This document shows, in pieces, positions 41,025-49,510 of a DNA stretch of 53,334 nt. Below the pieces are notes generated by a model, which saw only the letters and a list, made by a program, of their open reading frames with translations, did no database searches and had not been told where the DNA came from. The DNA comes from an uncultured Lachnospiraceae bacterium (GTDB lineage: Bacteria; Bacillota; Clostridia; Lachnospirales; Lachnospiraceae). Numbering within the stretch: position 1 is the first letter of the stretch; the number at the start of each line of letters is the position of its first letter. The stretch covers positions 1 through 53,334 of the forward strand of contig ONEK01000023.1 in assembly GCA_900316855.1 (NCBI GenBank). The letters are read 5' to 3'. A program made the translations under genes and the position numbers.

Positions 41025-41975
41025 ATGCCGGAAACAGATCCGGGCAGGCGGCAGGAGGCGATGAATTACGATACGCTCCTTGCCGCCTTCCATCAGTATG
41101 AGGGAAGGCTTCAGCCCCGGTACGAGGCGTTTCTTGCAGAACACGGCGGACCGGATCAGACCGTACCGCTCTTATCTGAAATCCCGGACTATGCCGCGTT
41201 TTTCGGGATTCCGGAGGAGGTGCTGCAAAGGGAAGCGGAGGCCGTGCGAAAGTCATTTGAGAGGCTTCCTGCCGATACCGTGATGGTAAGAAAGGGCGAC
41301 GGGCTATATCCGGAGCGGCTGTCAGCACTGCCTGGCATGCCGCTTTTCCTGTATGTCCGGGGCAATGCGGCGCTTCTTCAGAGGGCCAGGGCGGTCTCTC
41401 TCATCGGCTCGCGCGGTGCGTCCGAACGGGCGCTGCGGGAGGCGGAGCGCCTCTCCGGCGTTCTCGGGGCAGCAGGCTATGTGATCGTTTCCGGGCTTGC
41501 GAGAGGAATCGATGCTGCCGCGCATACGGGCGCGCTGGAGCAAAGCTTTGATACCATCGCTGTCATAGGAACGCCGATCCACCAGGCCTATCCGGAGGAA
41601 AACCGTGCCCTGCAGGACGAGATTTCGCGCAGGGGTCTTGTTGCCTCCCCGTTCTCACCCGCAGCACAGACGCAGCGCTGGTTCTTCCCGGCGAGAAACA
41701 AGGTAATGAGCGGCCTGACTCTTGCCTCCGTCATCGTGGAAGCGGGAGACGGCTCGGGCGCGCTCCTCCAGGCGGACGCAGCATTGAAACAGGGAAGAGA
41801 GGTCCTGATTCCTGCAAGGCAGGCGGACGACCCTTCCCTTCACTGGCCGGCGGAATATGTAAGGCGCGGGGCAAAGGTCTTTGAGGATGACGCAGGGCTC
41901 TGCAGGATGCTGGAAGACAGCAGCCTCCTTAAGGAGGGCCTGCCCGTACAGCAGACTCTCCCCGGATGCTTCTGA
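41025..41975 (+). CDS. dprA: DNA-processing protein DprA (Smf)
   Basis: A 316-residue protein that in other bacteria binds incoming single-stranded DNA and loads RecA in natural transformation. The Rossmann-like core is clear: VSLIGSRGASERALREAERLS, YVIVSGLARGIDAAAHTGAL, TIAVIGTPIHQAYPEEN and the FPARNKVMSGL block that follows, with VEAGDGSGAL near the end. AGGGGGAACAGGA precedes ATG 41025; ATG 41061 with AGGAGG close upstream is an alternative. It lacks a C-terminal winged helix, ending soon after the core. It follows sbcC on the same strand. No com genes are in the window. Confidence 0.9.
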   Translation: MPETDPGRRQEAMNYDTLLAAFHQYEGRLQPRYEAFLAEHGGPDQTVPLLSEIPDYAAFFGIPEEVLQREAEAVRKSFERLPADTVMVRKGDGLYPERLSALPGMPLFLYVRGNAALLQRARAVSLIGSRGASERALREAERLSGVLGAAGYVIVSGLARGIDAAAHTGALEQSFDTIAVIGTPIHQAYPEENRALQDEISRRGLVASPFSPAAQTQRWFFPARNKVMSGLTLASVIVEAGDGSGALLQADAALKQGREVLIPARQADDPSLHWPAEYVRRGAKVFEDDAGLCRMLEDSSLLKEGLPVQQTLPGCF

Positions 41976-42020
41976 TGTATCTGTCTTTAAAGCCGGATGC
42001 GCGTCTTCTCTTTGGAAAAC

Positions 42021-42230
42021 TCAGGCAATGGACAGGACTTTGTAGTCCTTATCCTCAACCGCTTTTGTCAGGTCTGCGTCCGCGACGTCCTTCGACAGCT
42101 CTACGACAGCGGTTCCCTTTTCATGGGAGACGGCGGCACTCTCGACACCGTCGAGCTTCTCGAGCGCCTTCTGCACGGTCATCTCGCAGTGATTGCACAT
42201 CATTCCTTCAATGTTAATGGTTTTTGTCAT
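42021..42230 (-). CDS. Possible internal translation product: free CopZ-like chaperone
   Basis: Within copA and in the same frame, ATG 42230 is preceded by AAAGGAG (42243-42237) with a six-base spacer, the best Shine-Dalgarno placement in the operon. Starting there gives a 69-residue protein, [17 protein letters not shown] onward, the exact size of a CopZ copper chaperone with its CxxC motif. Either the site is active and copA makes two proteins, or copA and copZ were once separate genes joined by loss of a stop and the site is a relic. Both readings are inference from the sequence. Confidence 0.55.
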   Translation of the reverse strand: MTKTINIEGMMCNHCEMTVQKALEKLDGVESAAVSHEKGTAVVELSKDVADADLTKAVEDKDYKVLSIA

Positions 42231-44735
42231 GGTATTCTCCTTTCCATTGCTGCTGTCCGGAACGGGTGCCGGAACCCCTGATGCAGGGGCGGGCTGCCGG
42301 GCGGCTGCGGATTCTGCTGCCGGGGATTTTTCCTCCGGCAGGAAAGTCTTAGGCACCGCCGGGTGCCTTCCGGGACGGTCGCGGGACGCATCGTGCATTT
42401 TAAACAGGTTGAGCCGCAGAGCGTTCAGGCATACGAACACGGACGAGAGACTCATAGCCGCCGCACCCCACATGGGACTCATGTTGAGACCGAGCAGGTG
42501 CGAGTACGCGCCCGCCGCGAGCGGAATCAGGAGCACGTTGTAGAACAGCGCCCAGAACAGGTTCTCCACAATATCCTTATAGGTCGCGCGGGAGAGGCGG
42601 ATGGCGGCACTCACATCCGTGAGGCGGCTCTTCATCAGGACGACATCCGCCGCGTCGATCGCGACATCCGTCCCGGCCCCGATGGCAATGCCGATGTCGG
42701 CACGCGTGAGGGCGGGAGCGTCGTTGATCCCGTCCCCGACCATGGCGACCCTGTATTCCCGGGACTGCTTTCCGCTGCCTGCGGAAGCGTTCTTTCCCGC
42801 CTCCCTGAGCCTGCGGATCACGGCTTCCTTGCCGTCCGGCAGCACGCCGGCGATGACTGCATCGACGCCGGCCTGCCTCCCTATGGCCTCCGCGGTGCGC
42901 TCGTTATCCCCTGTCAGCATGACGACGCGGATCCCCAGGTTCTGAAGCTCCTTCACGGCCCGGGCGGAATCCTCCTTGATCGTATCCGCGACGGCAATCA
43001 TGCCCAGGAGCTTCCCGTCCTCCGCGAAGAACAGCGGCGTTTTTCCCTCTGCGGAGAGCCGGTCCGCCTGCTCCTGCATGGAAGCGGAGACAGGAACCTG
43101 TTTGGCGATAAACTTCCGGGAGCCTCCGAGAAGCTCTTTCCCTGCGAGGGTCCCCTTGAGTCCGTTGCCGGGAAGCGCCGTGAAGTTCTCCACGACAGCT
43201 CCTGCCGGCGAGGCTAAACCCGATGATTCCGCTTCGCCCGGTGTCTTCGCCGCGGCATAGGCGGTCACGGCCTTTGCGAGCGGATGCTCGGATTTTGCTT
43301 CGAGCGCTGCGGACTGCGTTACGAGGTACTCCTCTGTAATTCCCTGCGCGGGGAGGACGTCTGTCACCACAGGGGTTCCGTTCGTAATGGTTCCGGTCTT
43401 GTCGAGTGCCACGATCTGCACATTGCCGGTCTCCTGCAGGGCCTCTGCGGTCTTGAAGAGGATACCGTTCTTCGCCCCCATGCCGTTGCCGACCATGATG
43501 GCGACGGGAGTCGCAAGCCCCAGTGCGCAGGGGCAGGCAACGACGAGGACGGCGATACCGTGCTGCAGGGCGAACGAAAACGATGCTCCGGCGGCGAGCC
43601 AGATCAGGATGGTGGCGGCGGCGATCGCGATTACGGCGGGAACGAAATAGCCGGAAATCGTGTCGGCAAGCTTTGCGACCGGTGCCTTTGTTGCGGCCGC
43701 GTCCGAAACCATCTGAATGATCTGCGCGAGCGATGAGTCCTCGCCGACCCTTGTCGCGCGGCAGGTGAGGAACCCGGACTGGTTGATCGTGCCGCCCTGT
43801 ACGGTGCTGCCCGTCTGTTTGTCGACGGGAATGGATTCCCCCGTGAGGGCAGACTCATCAACTGCTGACATTCCGTCTGTCACAACTCCGTCCACCGGGA
43901 TACTCTCACCCGGACGGACAACGAAGAGATCCCCGGTCTGCACCTCATCAACTCCTACGGTCGTTTCCCGGCCGTCCCGGAGTACCGTCGCGGTCTTCGG
44001 GGCGATTTTCATGAGACTTTTCAGGGCGCTGGTCGTCCTGCCCTTCGAGTAGGCCTCCAGGGTTTTGCCGATCGTGATGAGTGTAAGAATCATGGCGGCC
44101 GACTCGAAGTAGAACTCATTCATGTAGGGCATGGCCGCATCGGAGCCGCCGTCCACCTGCGCCCTCGTCATGGCGAACAGCATGACGACGGAGTAGGCAA
44201 ACGATGCGCCGGCGCCCAGGGCGATTGTGGAGTCCATGTTGGGGGCGCGGTGCAGTAGCGCCTTGAAGCCCGACACGAAGAACTTCCGGTTGATCATGAG
44301 AATGACGCCGGAGATCAGCAGCTGCATCAGCCCCATGGCGACGTGGTTTCCCTCCATGAACGCGGGAACCGGCCAGCCACACATATGGGCTCCCATGGAA
44401 AAGTACATGAGGACAAGAAGGAGCGCGACGGACCAGACAAGGCGCCTTTTCAGGACAGGAGTTTCCTTATCCCTCAGGGCTTCCTCCTCGGCGGCAAGCT
44501 TTGCAGACAGAGAGCCTGAGGACTTTTCCGCCTTAGCTTCGAGCGGCTTTGCGCTATAGCCCGCGTCATCCACAGCCTTCATGATGTCAGCGGGCGCAGC
44601 CGTACCCTCCACGGTCATGGAATTCGTCAGAAGCGAAACCGTGCACTTTGTGACGCCCGGTACCTTTGAAACTGCCTTTTCAACATGAGCCTGACACGAG
44701 GCACAGCTCATGCCGGTAACCTGATATTTTTCCAT
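42021..44735 (-). CDS. copA: Copper-exporting P1B ATPase CopA with fused C-terminal CopZ-like domain
   Basis: A 904-residue copper pump. Order: N-terminal HMA domain with GMSCASC (8-14), linker, eight membrane segments, actuator with TGES, CPC metal site in [16 protein letters not shown] phosphorylation motif, EHPLA (HP motif), [10 protein letters not shown], then an Ala/Pro-rich linker and a second HMA domain with GMMCNHC at the C-terminus (836-904). A C-terminal HMA domain is unusual; CopZ is normally a separate 68-70 residue protein. GGAAGGAG precedes ATG 44735. It is the last gene of the csoR operon, 65 bases after the membrane HMA gene. An internal ribosome site and ATG before the final domain are listed separately. 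Confidence 0.95.
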   Translation of the reverse strand: MEKYQVTGMSCASCQAHVEKAVSKVPGVTKCTVSLLTNSMTVEGTAAPADIMKAVDDAGYSAKPLEAKAEKSSGSLSAKLAAEEEALRDKETPVLKRRLVWSVALLLVLMYFSMGAHMCGWPVPAFMEGNHVAMGLMQLLISGVILMINRKFFVSGFKALLHRAPNMDSTIALGAGASFAYSVVMLFAMTRAQVDGGSDAAMPYMNEFYFESAAMILTLITIGKTLEAYSKGRTTSALKSLMKIAPKTATVLRDGRETTVGVDEVQTGDLFVVRPGESIPVDGVVTDGMSAVDESALTGESIPVDKQTGSTVQGGTINQSGFLTCRATRVGEDSSLAQIIQMVSDAAATKAPVAKLADTISGYFVPAVIAIAAATILIWLAAGASFSFALQHGIAVLVVACPCALGLATPVAIMVGNGMGAKNGILFKTAEALQETGNVQIVALDKTGTITNGTPVVTDVLPAQGITEEYLVTQSAALEAKSEHPLAKAVTAYAAAKTPGEAESSGLASPAGAVVENFTALPGNGLKGTLAGKELLGGSRKFIAKQVPVSASMQEQADRLSAEGKTPLFFAEDGKLLGMIAVADTIKEDSARAVKELQNLGIRVVMLTGDNERTAEAIGRQAGVDAVIAGVLPDGKEAVIRRLREAGKNASAGSGKQSREYRVAMVGDGINDAPALTRADIGIAIGAGTDVAIDAADVVLMKSRLTDVSAAIRLSRATYKDIVENLFWALFYNVLLIPLAAGAYSHLLGLNMSPMWGAAAMSLSSVFVCLNALRLNLFKMHDASRDRPGRHPAVPKTFLPEEKSPAAESAAARQPAPASGVPAPVPDSSNGKENTMTKTINIEGMMCNHCEMTVQKALEKLDGVESAAVSHEKGTAVVELSKDVADADLTKAVEDKDYKVLSIA

Positions 44736-44800
44736 AATGTTAATCGTCTCCTTCCGTGCCCTCACGCTGCTTTCGCGGCTGAACCATTACGAAAAGATTT

Positions 44801-45175
44801 TCACCCGAGCGGACGATCCTCAATGGATACGACGGTGTAGTCCTCGTTCTCAACAGCCCGCTTCAGGTCCTCGTCGGAAACCGGACGGTCGTAGGAGACC
44901 ACGGCTTCCTTCTTCTTCAGGTTTACCTTTGCGGATGCACCGTCGACCCGGTTCAGCGCGCGCTGCACGCGGTTTTTGCAGTTGTCGCAGTGCATGCCGT
45001 CGATGCGGACGATTTTCTCTCCGAGCTTCTTCCCCTCAAGCTCCTTGACGTCCTCCACCGTGGAGGAGCCGCCTCCGCAGCATCCTCCCTCACCTCCGAA
45101 ATGCTTCCGGCTTCCCCGGATTGCGAAGACCACAATAATCACTAACACTGCAAGAATAATAATGGTTGCTGCCAT
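44801..45175 (-). CDS. Membrane-anchored heavy-metal-associated (HMA) domain protein
   Basis: A 124-residue protein with one N-terminal membrane helix (AATIIILAVLVIIVVFAI), a short Gly/Cys-rich stretch GGEGGCCGGG like that of FeoB-associated Cys-rich proteins, and a C-terminal HMA domain with GMHCDNC. It should hold copper at the membrane and pass it to CopA, which lies just downstream. GGAAGGAAC precedes the ATG. It stands 18 bases after csoR in the same operon. Confidence 0.85.
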   Translation of the reverse strand: MAATIIILAVLVIIVVFAIRGSRKHFGGEGGCCGGGSSTVEDVKELEGKKLGEKIVRIDGMHCDNCKNRVQRALNRVDGASAKVNLKKKEAVVSYDRPVSDEDLKRAVENEDYTVVSIEDRPLG

Positions 45176-45193
45176 ACTGTTCCTTCCTTTCCT

Positions 45194-45568
45194 TTACTTC
45201 ATCAGCTTCTGAATGAGGCGGACGAGCTCATCGACCTTTTCCTCGCTTCCCTCGCGGATATCCTCCGTAACACACCCCTTGATGTGGCGGGCGAGGAGCT
45301 CCTTTGTGAAGCTGTTCAGGGCACAGCTCGTCGCGGACACCTGTGTCAGGATATCGACACAATAGTCATCCTCCTCCACCATGCGCCGGATACCCCGGAT
45401 CTGGCCCTCAATCCGGTTGAGCCGGTGAATCAGCAGCTGCTTCTCGTCGCCGCTGCGGTTTTTCTTTCTGCCGGTGGAACCGCAGCAGCACGCGTGCTCC
45501 GCTTCCTTCTCCACTTCCATTTCGTCCTGAAGGTGCTGTTCCATGTTCTGGGTCAGGGTATCGGTCAT
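45194..45568 (-). CDS. csoR: Copper-sensing repressor CsoR
   Basis: A 124-residue all-helical metalloregulator that releases DNA when Cu(I) binds. The core starts LLIHRLNRIEGQIRGIRRM; the Cys-His-Cys ligands appear in DYCVDIL and LLARHIKGCV. An N-terminal extension of about 35 residues contains HACCCGS, three adjacent Cys not part of the usual site. GAGG lies nine bases before ATG 45568. The two operator boxes upstream (45604-45656) are of the TACCCC/GGGGTA type known for CsoR, so self-regulation of csoR, the HMA gene and copA is expected. Confidence 0.93.
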   Translation of the reverse strand: MTDTLTQNMEQHLQDEMEVEKEAEHACCCGSTGRKKNRSGDEKQLLIHRLNRIEGQIRGIRRMVEEDDYCVDILTQVSATSCALNSFTKELLARHIKGCVTEDIREGSEEKVDELVRLIQKLMK

Positions 45569-45603
45569 AGCGCTGTGCCTCGTTCGGATGAGTCATGATG
45601 ATG

Positions 45604-45662
45604 TACCCCCAGGGGGTATCTGCTACACGGGATATAATATACCCGTAGGGGGTATATTGCAA
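45604..45662 (-). promoter_or_regulatory. CsoR operators and promoter of the copper operon
   Basis: On the minus strand TTGCAA (45662-45657) and TATTAT (45639-45634) are 17 bases apart. An operator with arms TATACCC/GGGTATA (45638-45656) covers the spacer, and a second, TACCCCCAGGGGGTA (45604-45618), lies just after the start site. Repressor on the first would block polymerase binding; two boxes allow cooperative or looped repression. Confidence 0.85.
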
Positions 45663-45668
45663 GCCTGA

Positions 45669-45764
45669 TTTTACGTCTGGCAGTTCCACAGGACCGGATT
45701 ACTGCCTGGCTGCGGGAAAGGCAGGCTGCAAGCCGGACTTTATACAGGAATATATGACGTAAAA
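45669..45764. repeat. 96-bp element with 9-bp terminal inverted repeats
   Basis: TTTTACGTC (45669-45677) and GACGTAAAA (45756-45764) are perfect inverted copies. Inside, GCCTG and CAGGC form a smaller stem, and TGCAAGCC occurs at 45658 and 45727. It could be a MITE-like relic or a folded RNA. No gene is seen from 45569 to 45970. Confidence 0.4.
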
Positions 45765-45853
45765 ACGGATATTCACATCAATGAACTGCGGAATTCACCG
45801 TAGAAAAGCACGAGCGGGTGTGATCCGTTAAGCTCTGTTTTAGGTTGCCCGGC

Positions 45854-45859
45854 TATACT
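45854..45859 (+). promoter_or_regulatory. Candidate -10 (TATACT) for the Cthe_2159-like gene
   Basis: GGCTATACT lies about 110 bases before the ATG at 45971. The -35 is poor. Confidence 0.35.
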
Positions 45860-45970
45860 CCGTGACATAAAAGAAATTTAAATCGCAGACACAGGATGCG
45901 GAGGGCAGCGTTCCTGCCATGGAAACAGGAATACTTCCCGGAACATTTCACCACGAAGGAGGTACATCTC

Positions 45971-47560
45971 ATGAAAAGAAAACAGGTTTCGCTATTACTC
46001 GCTGCGGTATGCATGGCGGGAATGCTCACAGCCGGCTGCGGATCGGTCATCACGAGCCAGGCTGCGTCCACGGAAGCCACAACCGCTGCAGCAGCCTCTG
46101 ATACCAGGACACCCTCCGATGCGGTCCCGTCCTCTCCTGAGAAAGCGGATTCCGGGAAATCATCCGACTCTTCCGGATCTTCCGGAGCATCGAAATCTTC
46201 CGACGCCTCAGAATCAGAAGATTCAGACAGTCAGGATGAGGAGGAAAGCGGTTCCGGTGCCAAGGAGAGCAGTGCGCTCTCCCTTGCAAGCGGGAACGTG
46301 ACAGCCGCGCTGCTGTCTGCGGACGATTACTTCTCCGACCGGGATCTTGAGCAGACCGCGGATACCCGGGATGCTGTAAAATACTCCGTTTCAGACGGGG
46401 ACAGCATCTCCATCACAGAGGAGGGCGTGTACATATTGAGCGGCACCGCCTCAGATGTGACGATTGAAGTAAATGCACCGGATGCGAAGGTACAGCTTGT
46501 GCTGGACGGTCTTACGATTACGAATGAAGACAAACCTGCCATCTGCGTTACAGACGCGGACAAGGTCTTCATCACCACCGCACAGGGCAGCAGCAATACC
46601 CTGTCTGTAACGGGAGAGTTCGCTGTGGATGAGGAGTCGAACGAGAATGCTGCCATTTACTCCCGGTCCGACCTCACACTGAACGGGAAGGGTACGCTCA
46701 CCATCCGGTCCGCACAGGGCAACGGCATCAAGTCCAATGATGATGTCGTCATCACGGGCGGGACGTATGACATCACCAGTGCGGAGAACGGAATCCGGGC
46801 GCATGACTCCGTCAGCATATCGGACGGAACCTTCACGATCGACAGCGGCAAAGACGGTATTCACAGCGAGGATTCGGACGACGAGACTGTCGGTACGGTC
46901 CTGATCACCGGAGGCACCTTCCGGATCGAGGCGGACGATGACGGCATACAGGGAACCACGATCACCCAGATCGACGGCGGCAGTCTGGATATCACTGCAG
47001 CGGAAGGCATCGAAGGAACCTATGTCCAGATCAACGGCGGGGACATTACGATATCCGCATCGGATGACGGCATCAACGCAGCTGCAAAGAGCTCTGCCTG
47101 CGGCGTTGTCATCACGTTTAACGGCGGCAGCACTACGATCGCAATGGGACAGGGCGACACAGATGCCGTTGACGCGAACGGCAGCATCTATGTCAATGAC
47201 GGGACGCTGGATATTACGGCACCGACGAGCTCGTTCGATTATGACGAGACCGGTGAAATCAACGGCGGCACCGTGACTGTCAACGGCGAACAGACTACGG
47301 AAATGCCCGCCGGCATGAACGGCGGCAGAGGAGGCATGGGCGGCGGCATGCCGGGCGGCAGGAACGGTGCTCCCGGAGAGGGCACGCAAGGCGCAGGGCC
47401 AGATGGATCAGGCAGTGTTCCGGAAGGCGGCATTCCGCAAGGCGGAAAGAGAGGCCGCCCGGAGGGCGGAGCAAGGCCCGGCCACCCGCAGGACAGCGCA
47501 GGCACAACTGCCGGTGAAGCAGGCTCTGCCCAGGGCGGGCAGTCATCCTCTGCGGCATGA
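45971..47560 (+). CDS. Carbohydrate-binding beta-helix lipoprotein (Cthe_2159/DUF4353-like)
   Basis: A 529-residue surface lipoprotein with lipobox LTAGC and a long Ser/Asp/Glu-rich tether. Residues about 110-430 show repeated strands such as GVYILSGTASDVTIEV, GNGIKSNDDVVITGGTYDI, DGIHSEDSDDETVGTVLITGG and SASDDGINAA, the repeating D-D-G-I pattern of the Cthe_2159 family, whose prototype is a right-handed beta helix that binds acidic sugars and calcium. The C-terminus is a Gly/Pro/Arg-rich disordered tail rich in GGMPGG and GGRGG. GGAGGT before ATG 45971 fixes the start. Role: probably adhesion to pectin-like polymers; with the GH53 enzyme this suggests plant polysaccharide use. A DUF4349 lipoprotein follows. 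Confidence 0.85.
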   Translation: MKRKQVSLLLAAVCMAGMLTAGCGSVITSQAASTEATTAAAASDTRTPSDAVPSSPEKADSGKSSDSSGSSGASKSSDASESEDSDSQDEEESGSGAKESSALSLASGNVTAALLSADDYFSDRDLEQTADTRDAVKYSVSDGDSISITEEGVYILSGTASDVTIEVNAPDAKVQLVLDGLTITNEDKPAICVTDADKVFITTAQGSSNTLSVTGEFAVDEESNENAAIYSRSDLTLNGKGTLTIRSAQGNGIKSNDDVVITGGTYDITSAENGIRAHDSVSISDGTFTIDSGKDGIHSEDSDDETVGTVLITGGTFRIEADDDGIQGTTITQIDGGSLDITAAEGIEGTYVQINGGDITISASDDGINAAAKSSACGVVITFNGGSTTIAMGQGDTDAVDANGSIYVNDGTLDITAPTSSFDYDETGEINGGTVTVNGEQTTEMPAGMNGGRGGMGGGMPGGRNGAPGEGTQGAGPDGSGSVPEGGIPQGGKRGRPEGGARPGHPQDSAGTTAGEAGSAQGGQSSSAA

Positions 47561-47628
47561 GACGGATCATTCTGCAGGAGCTGTAAAACAGATTTCCTCC
47601 GCTCGAAATCCCCCTTTCCGGGGCTATC

Positions 47629-47637
47629 TGATACAAT
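47629..47637 (+). promoter_or_regulatory. Extended -10 promoter for the DUF4349 lipoprotein
   Basis: TGATACAAT gives a TGN extended -10 with five of six bases. A short hairpin CCCC/GGGG lies just upstream (about 47610-47622). The leader would be about 60 bases. Confidence 0.5.
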
Positions 47638-47700
47638 GAATTCAGACCTGTCATGAGGCAGGATATCCGGTTAGTACAGGACGATCAGGAGGGGCATTTC

Positions 47701-48846
47701 ATGAACAGGAAATGTTTTGCGGCAGTTCTGGCAGCAGCGGCTCTTATGCTGTCCGCGTGCGGCAGCAGCGCAGGCGGGACAGGTGTCTTTGCCGGGAAAG
47801 ATTCCTCCCCTGCGGAACCGGCTGCCGCCGCGGATTACAGCGCGGCGGAATCAGACGCCGCCGCGCAGGAGCCGGAGGGAGGGATCGCCTCCCTGCAGAA
47901 TTCCTATGATATCGGCGCAGAAGATTCTGATGGCAGTTCTGTATACGATGAGGCCGCACAGCAGTACGGGCAGAAGATTGTCCGCTCGGCTTCCCTGACC
48001 CTGCAGACCATTCACTATGACGAATGCAAACAGCAGCTGCAGGATCTGATGAACCGCTATCAGTGCCTCATCACCAGTGAGGAGGAAAACAGCAGCGACT
48101 GGGACTGGTACTACACAGAGGACGGAGACGGGTCCCTGCCGGCGGACAATTCCGATGAACGCAGCTTGCATGTGGTGGCGGGGGTTCCGACCAGTCAGCT
48201 CGATTCCTTCCTGCGGGACATGGACGGCGTCAACGGCAAGATCATGAACCGCTCTATGAACGCGGACAACATGACGCGCACCTACTCGCAGAACGCAGAT
48301 AAGATCGCTTCGCTCGAGGAGGAGCAGAGGGCCCTGAATGACCTGCTCTCCCGTGCGGAAGAGGTCGAGGACATGATTGCCATCCAGCAGGAGCTTGCCA
48401 ACGTCCGCGCCCAGCTGCAGGATCTGAACAATTCCAATGACCAGATTGACTTTGATGTCAATTATTCCAGTGTGACCATAGACCTCGACGAGGTGAACGC
48501 CTTTACCCCGACGAGCGAAGATTCCTTCCCGGAGCGGCTCGCCTATGCCCTGAGTCACAGCCTTGAGGCTTTTATCAATGTGCTGAAGGGCATCGTGATC
48601 GGCATCATCTACCTGCTGCCTTATGCTGTGATTGCGGCAGCTGCGGTGTTCCTGATCCGCCGGTGGAGAAAGCGCCGCCCGCACAGGGATGGGCAATTAA
48701 AACGACGTCACCGCCACGGAAAATCGGGCGAAGACGGTTCTTCCGGCCCTTCGGACCGGAAGAGCTCTCAGGATACGGTGGATGGTAAGGAAGTGGATCA
48801 GAATGCTGCCGGCATGACAGGAACCGGGACAGAAACAACGCAATAA
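47701..48846 (+). CDS. DUF4349-domain lipoprotein with C-terminal membrane helix
   Basis: A 381-residue protein with lipobox LSAC, an Ala/Ser/Glu-rich stretch, then a DUF4349 domain: KIVRSASLTLQTIHYDECKQQL, ERSLHVVAGVPTSQLDSFL, a coiled coil (KIASLEEEQRALNDLLSRAEEVEDMIAIQQEL in part) and SVTIDLDEV. A membrane segment (VIGIIYLLPYAVIAAAAVFLI) and a basic cytosolic tail follow. It is anchored at both ends and exposed outside. Function unknown; members often sit near envelope-stress or signalling genes. AGGAGGGG precedes ATG 47701; the open frame before it is rejected. Confidence 0.85.
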   Translation: MNRKCFAAVLAAAALMLSACGSSAGGTGVFAGKDSSPAEPAAAADYSAAESDAAAQEPEGGIASLQNSYDIGAEDSDGSSVYDEAAQQYGQKIVRSASLTLQTIHYDECKQQLQDLMNRYQCLITSEEENSSDWDWYYTEDGDGSLPADNSDERSLHVVAGVPTSQLDSFLRDMDGVNGKIMNRSMNADNMTRTYSQNADKIASLEEEQRALNDLLSRAEEVEDMIAIQQELANVRAQLQDLNNSNDQIDFDVNYSSVTIDLDEVNAFTPTSEDSFPERLAYALSHSLEAFINVLKGIVIGIIYLLPYAVIAAAAVFLIRRWRKRRPHRDGQLKRRHRHGKSGEDGSSGPSDRKSSQDTVDGKEVDQNAAGMTGTGTETTQ

Positions 48847-48872
48847 TGCCGTAGAACGGAATGGGCCGGATG

Positions 48873-49508
48873 TCATGAACGCATGAGGAATGCGTTCAGC
48901 CAGCGCTCCCCGTCCCTCCCGGGACGGACGTCCTGCGTTATACTCGTTTTCAGCAGACGAAGCGCAGGGACCTGCTCCAGCAGGGCGGTAAGGGAGTTTT
49001 CCGTCAGATCGGTGAAATATCTCCCGCCGCGTTCGCCCCGGAACTCCCCGTATTTAAAAGACATGTACCAGATACCCTGCGCAAGCAGGGCATCTGTCAG
49101 TTTGGAAATAACAGGAACCAGCTCGTCCGGCTTCAGGTGGAGGAGGGATGCGCAGGCCCAGATTCCGCCAAATCTGACACCGGGAGCGGGGGTGTACTGC
49201 TGGAACGTGGAGCAGACAACCGGCTGCCCGATGAGCGCACAGGCGCGACGGCACAGCTCCTTCGAGCCATCCACAGCGACAACCTCATACCCCGCGTTCC
49301 GGAACGCCAGGCTGTCCCGCCCGGAGCCGCAGCCAAGGTCCAGAATCGTTCCGCCTCCCTCCGGAAGGTAGTTCAGGAATTCCTGCCGGATCCTGTTCAT
49401 ATCTGCATGAAGCGTCCCCTGCACGAACGCTTCTGCATTCTCATCGTAATAATCCAGTGTATTCACGGCATATACTCCGGGACCTTCTTTCACGGCGTGG
49501 CTGGTCAT
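48873..49508 (-). CDS. Class I SAM-dependent methyltransferase
   Basis: A 211-residue methyltransferase. Motif I is ILDLGCGSGRDSLAF, motif II VVAVDGSKEL, and FGGIWACASLLHL is the later motif. The N-terminal YYDENAEAFVQGT recalls tellurite-resistance and small-molecule methyltransferases. The substrate is unknown. Start 49508 directly follows the MATE stop (two bases), so it is the second gene of that operon; the ribosome site is weak and coupling is likely. Confidence 0.85.
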   Translation of the reverse strand: MTSHAVKEGPGVYAVNTLDYYDENAEAFVQGTLHADMNRIRQEFLNYLPEGGGTILDLGCGSGRDSLAFRNAGYEVVAVDGSKELCRRACALIGQPVVCSTFQQYTPAPGVRFGGIWACASLLHLKPDELVPVISKLTDALLAQGIWYMSFKYGEFRGERGGRYFTDLTENSLTALLEQVPALRLLKTSITQDVRPGRDGERWLNAFLMRS

Positions 49509-49510
49509 GC

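Noticed and set aside
42021..44735. Programmed frameshift in copA as in E. coli
   Set aside because: No slippery sequence with a downstream structure was seen near the N-terminal HMA domain; the internal start at 42230 explains a chaperone product better.
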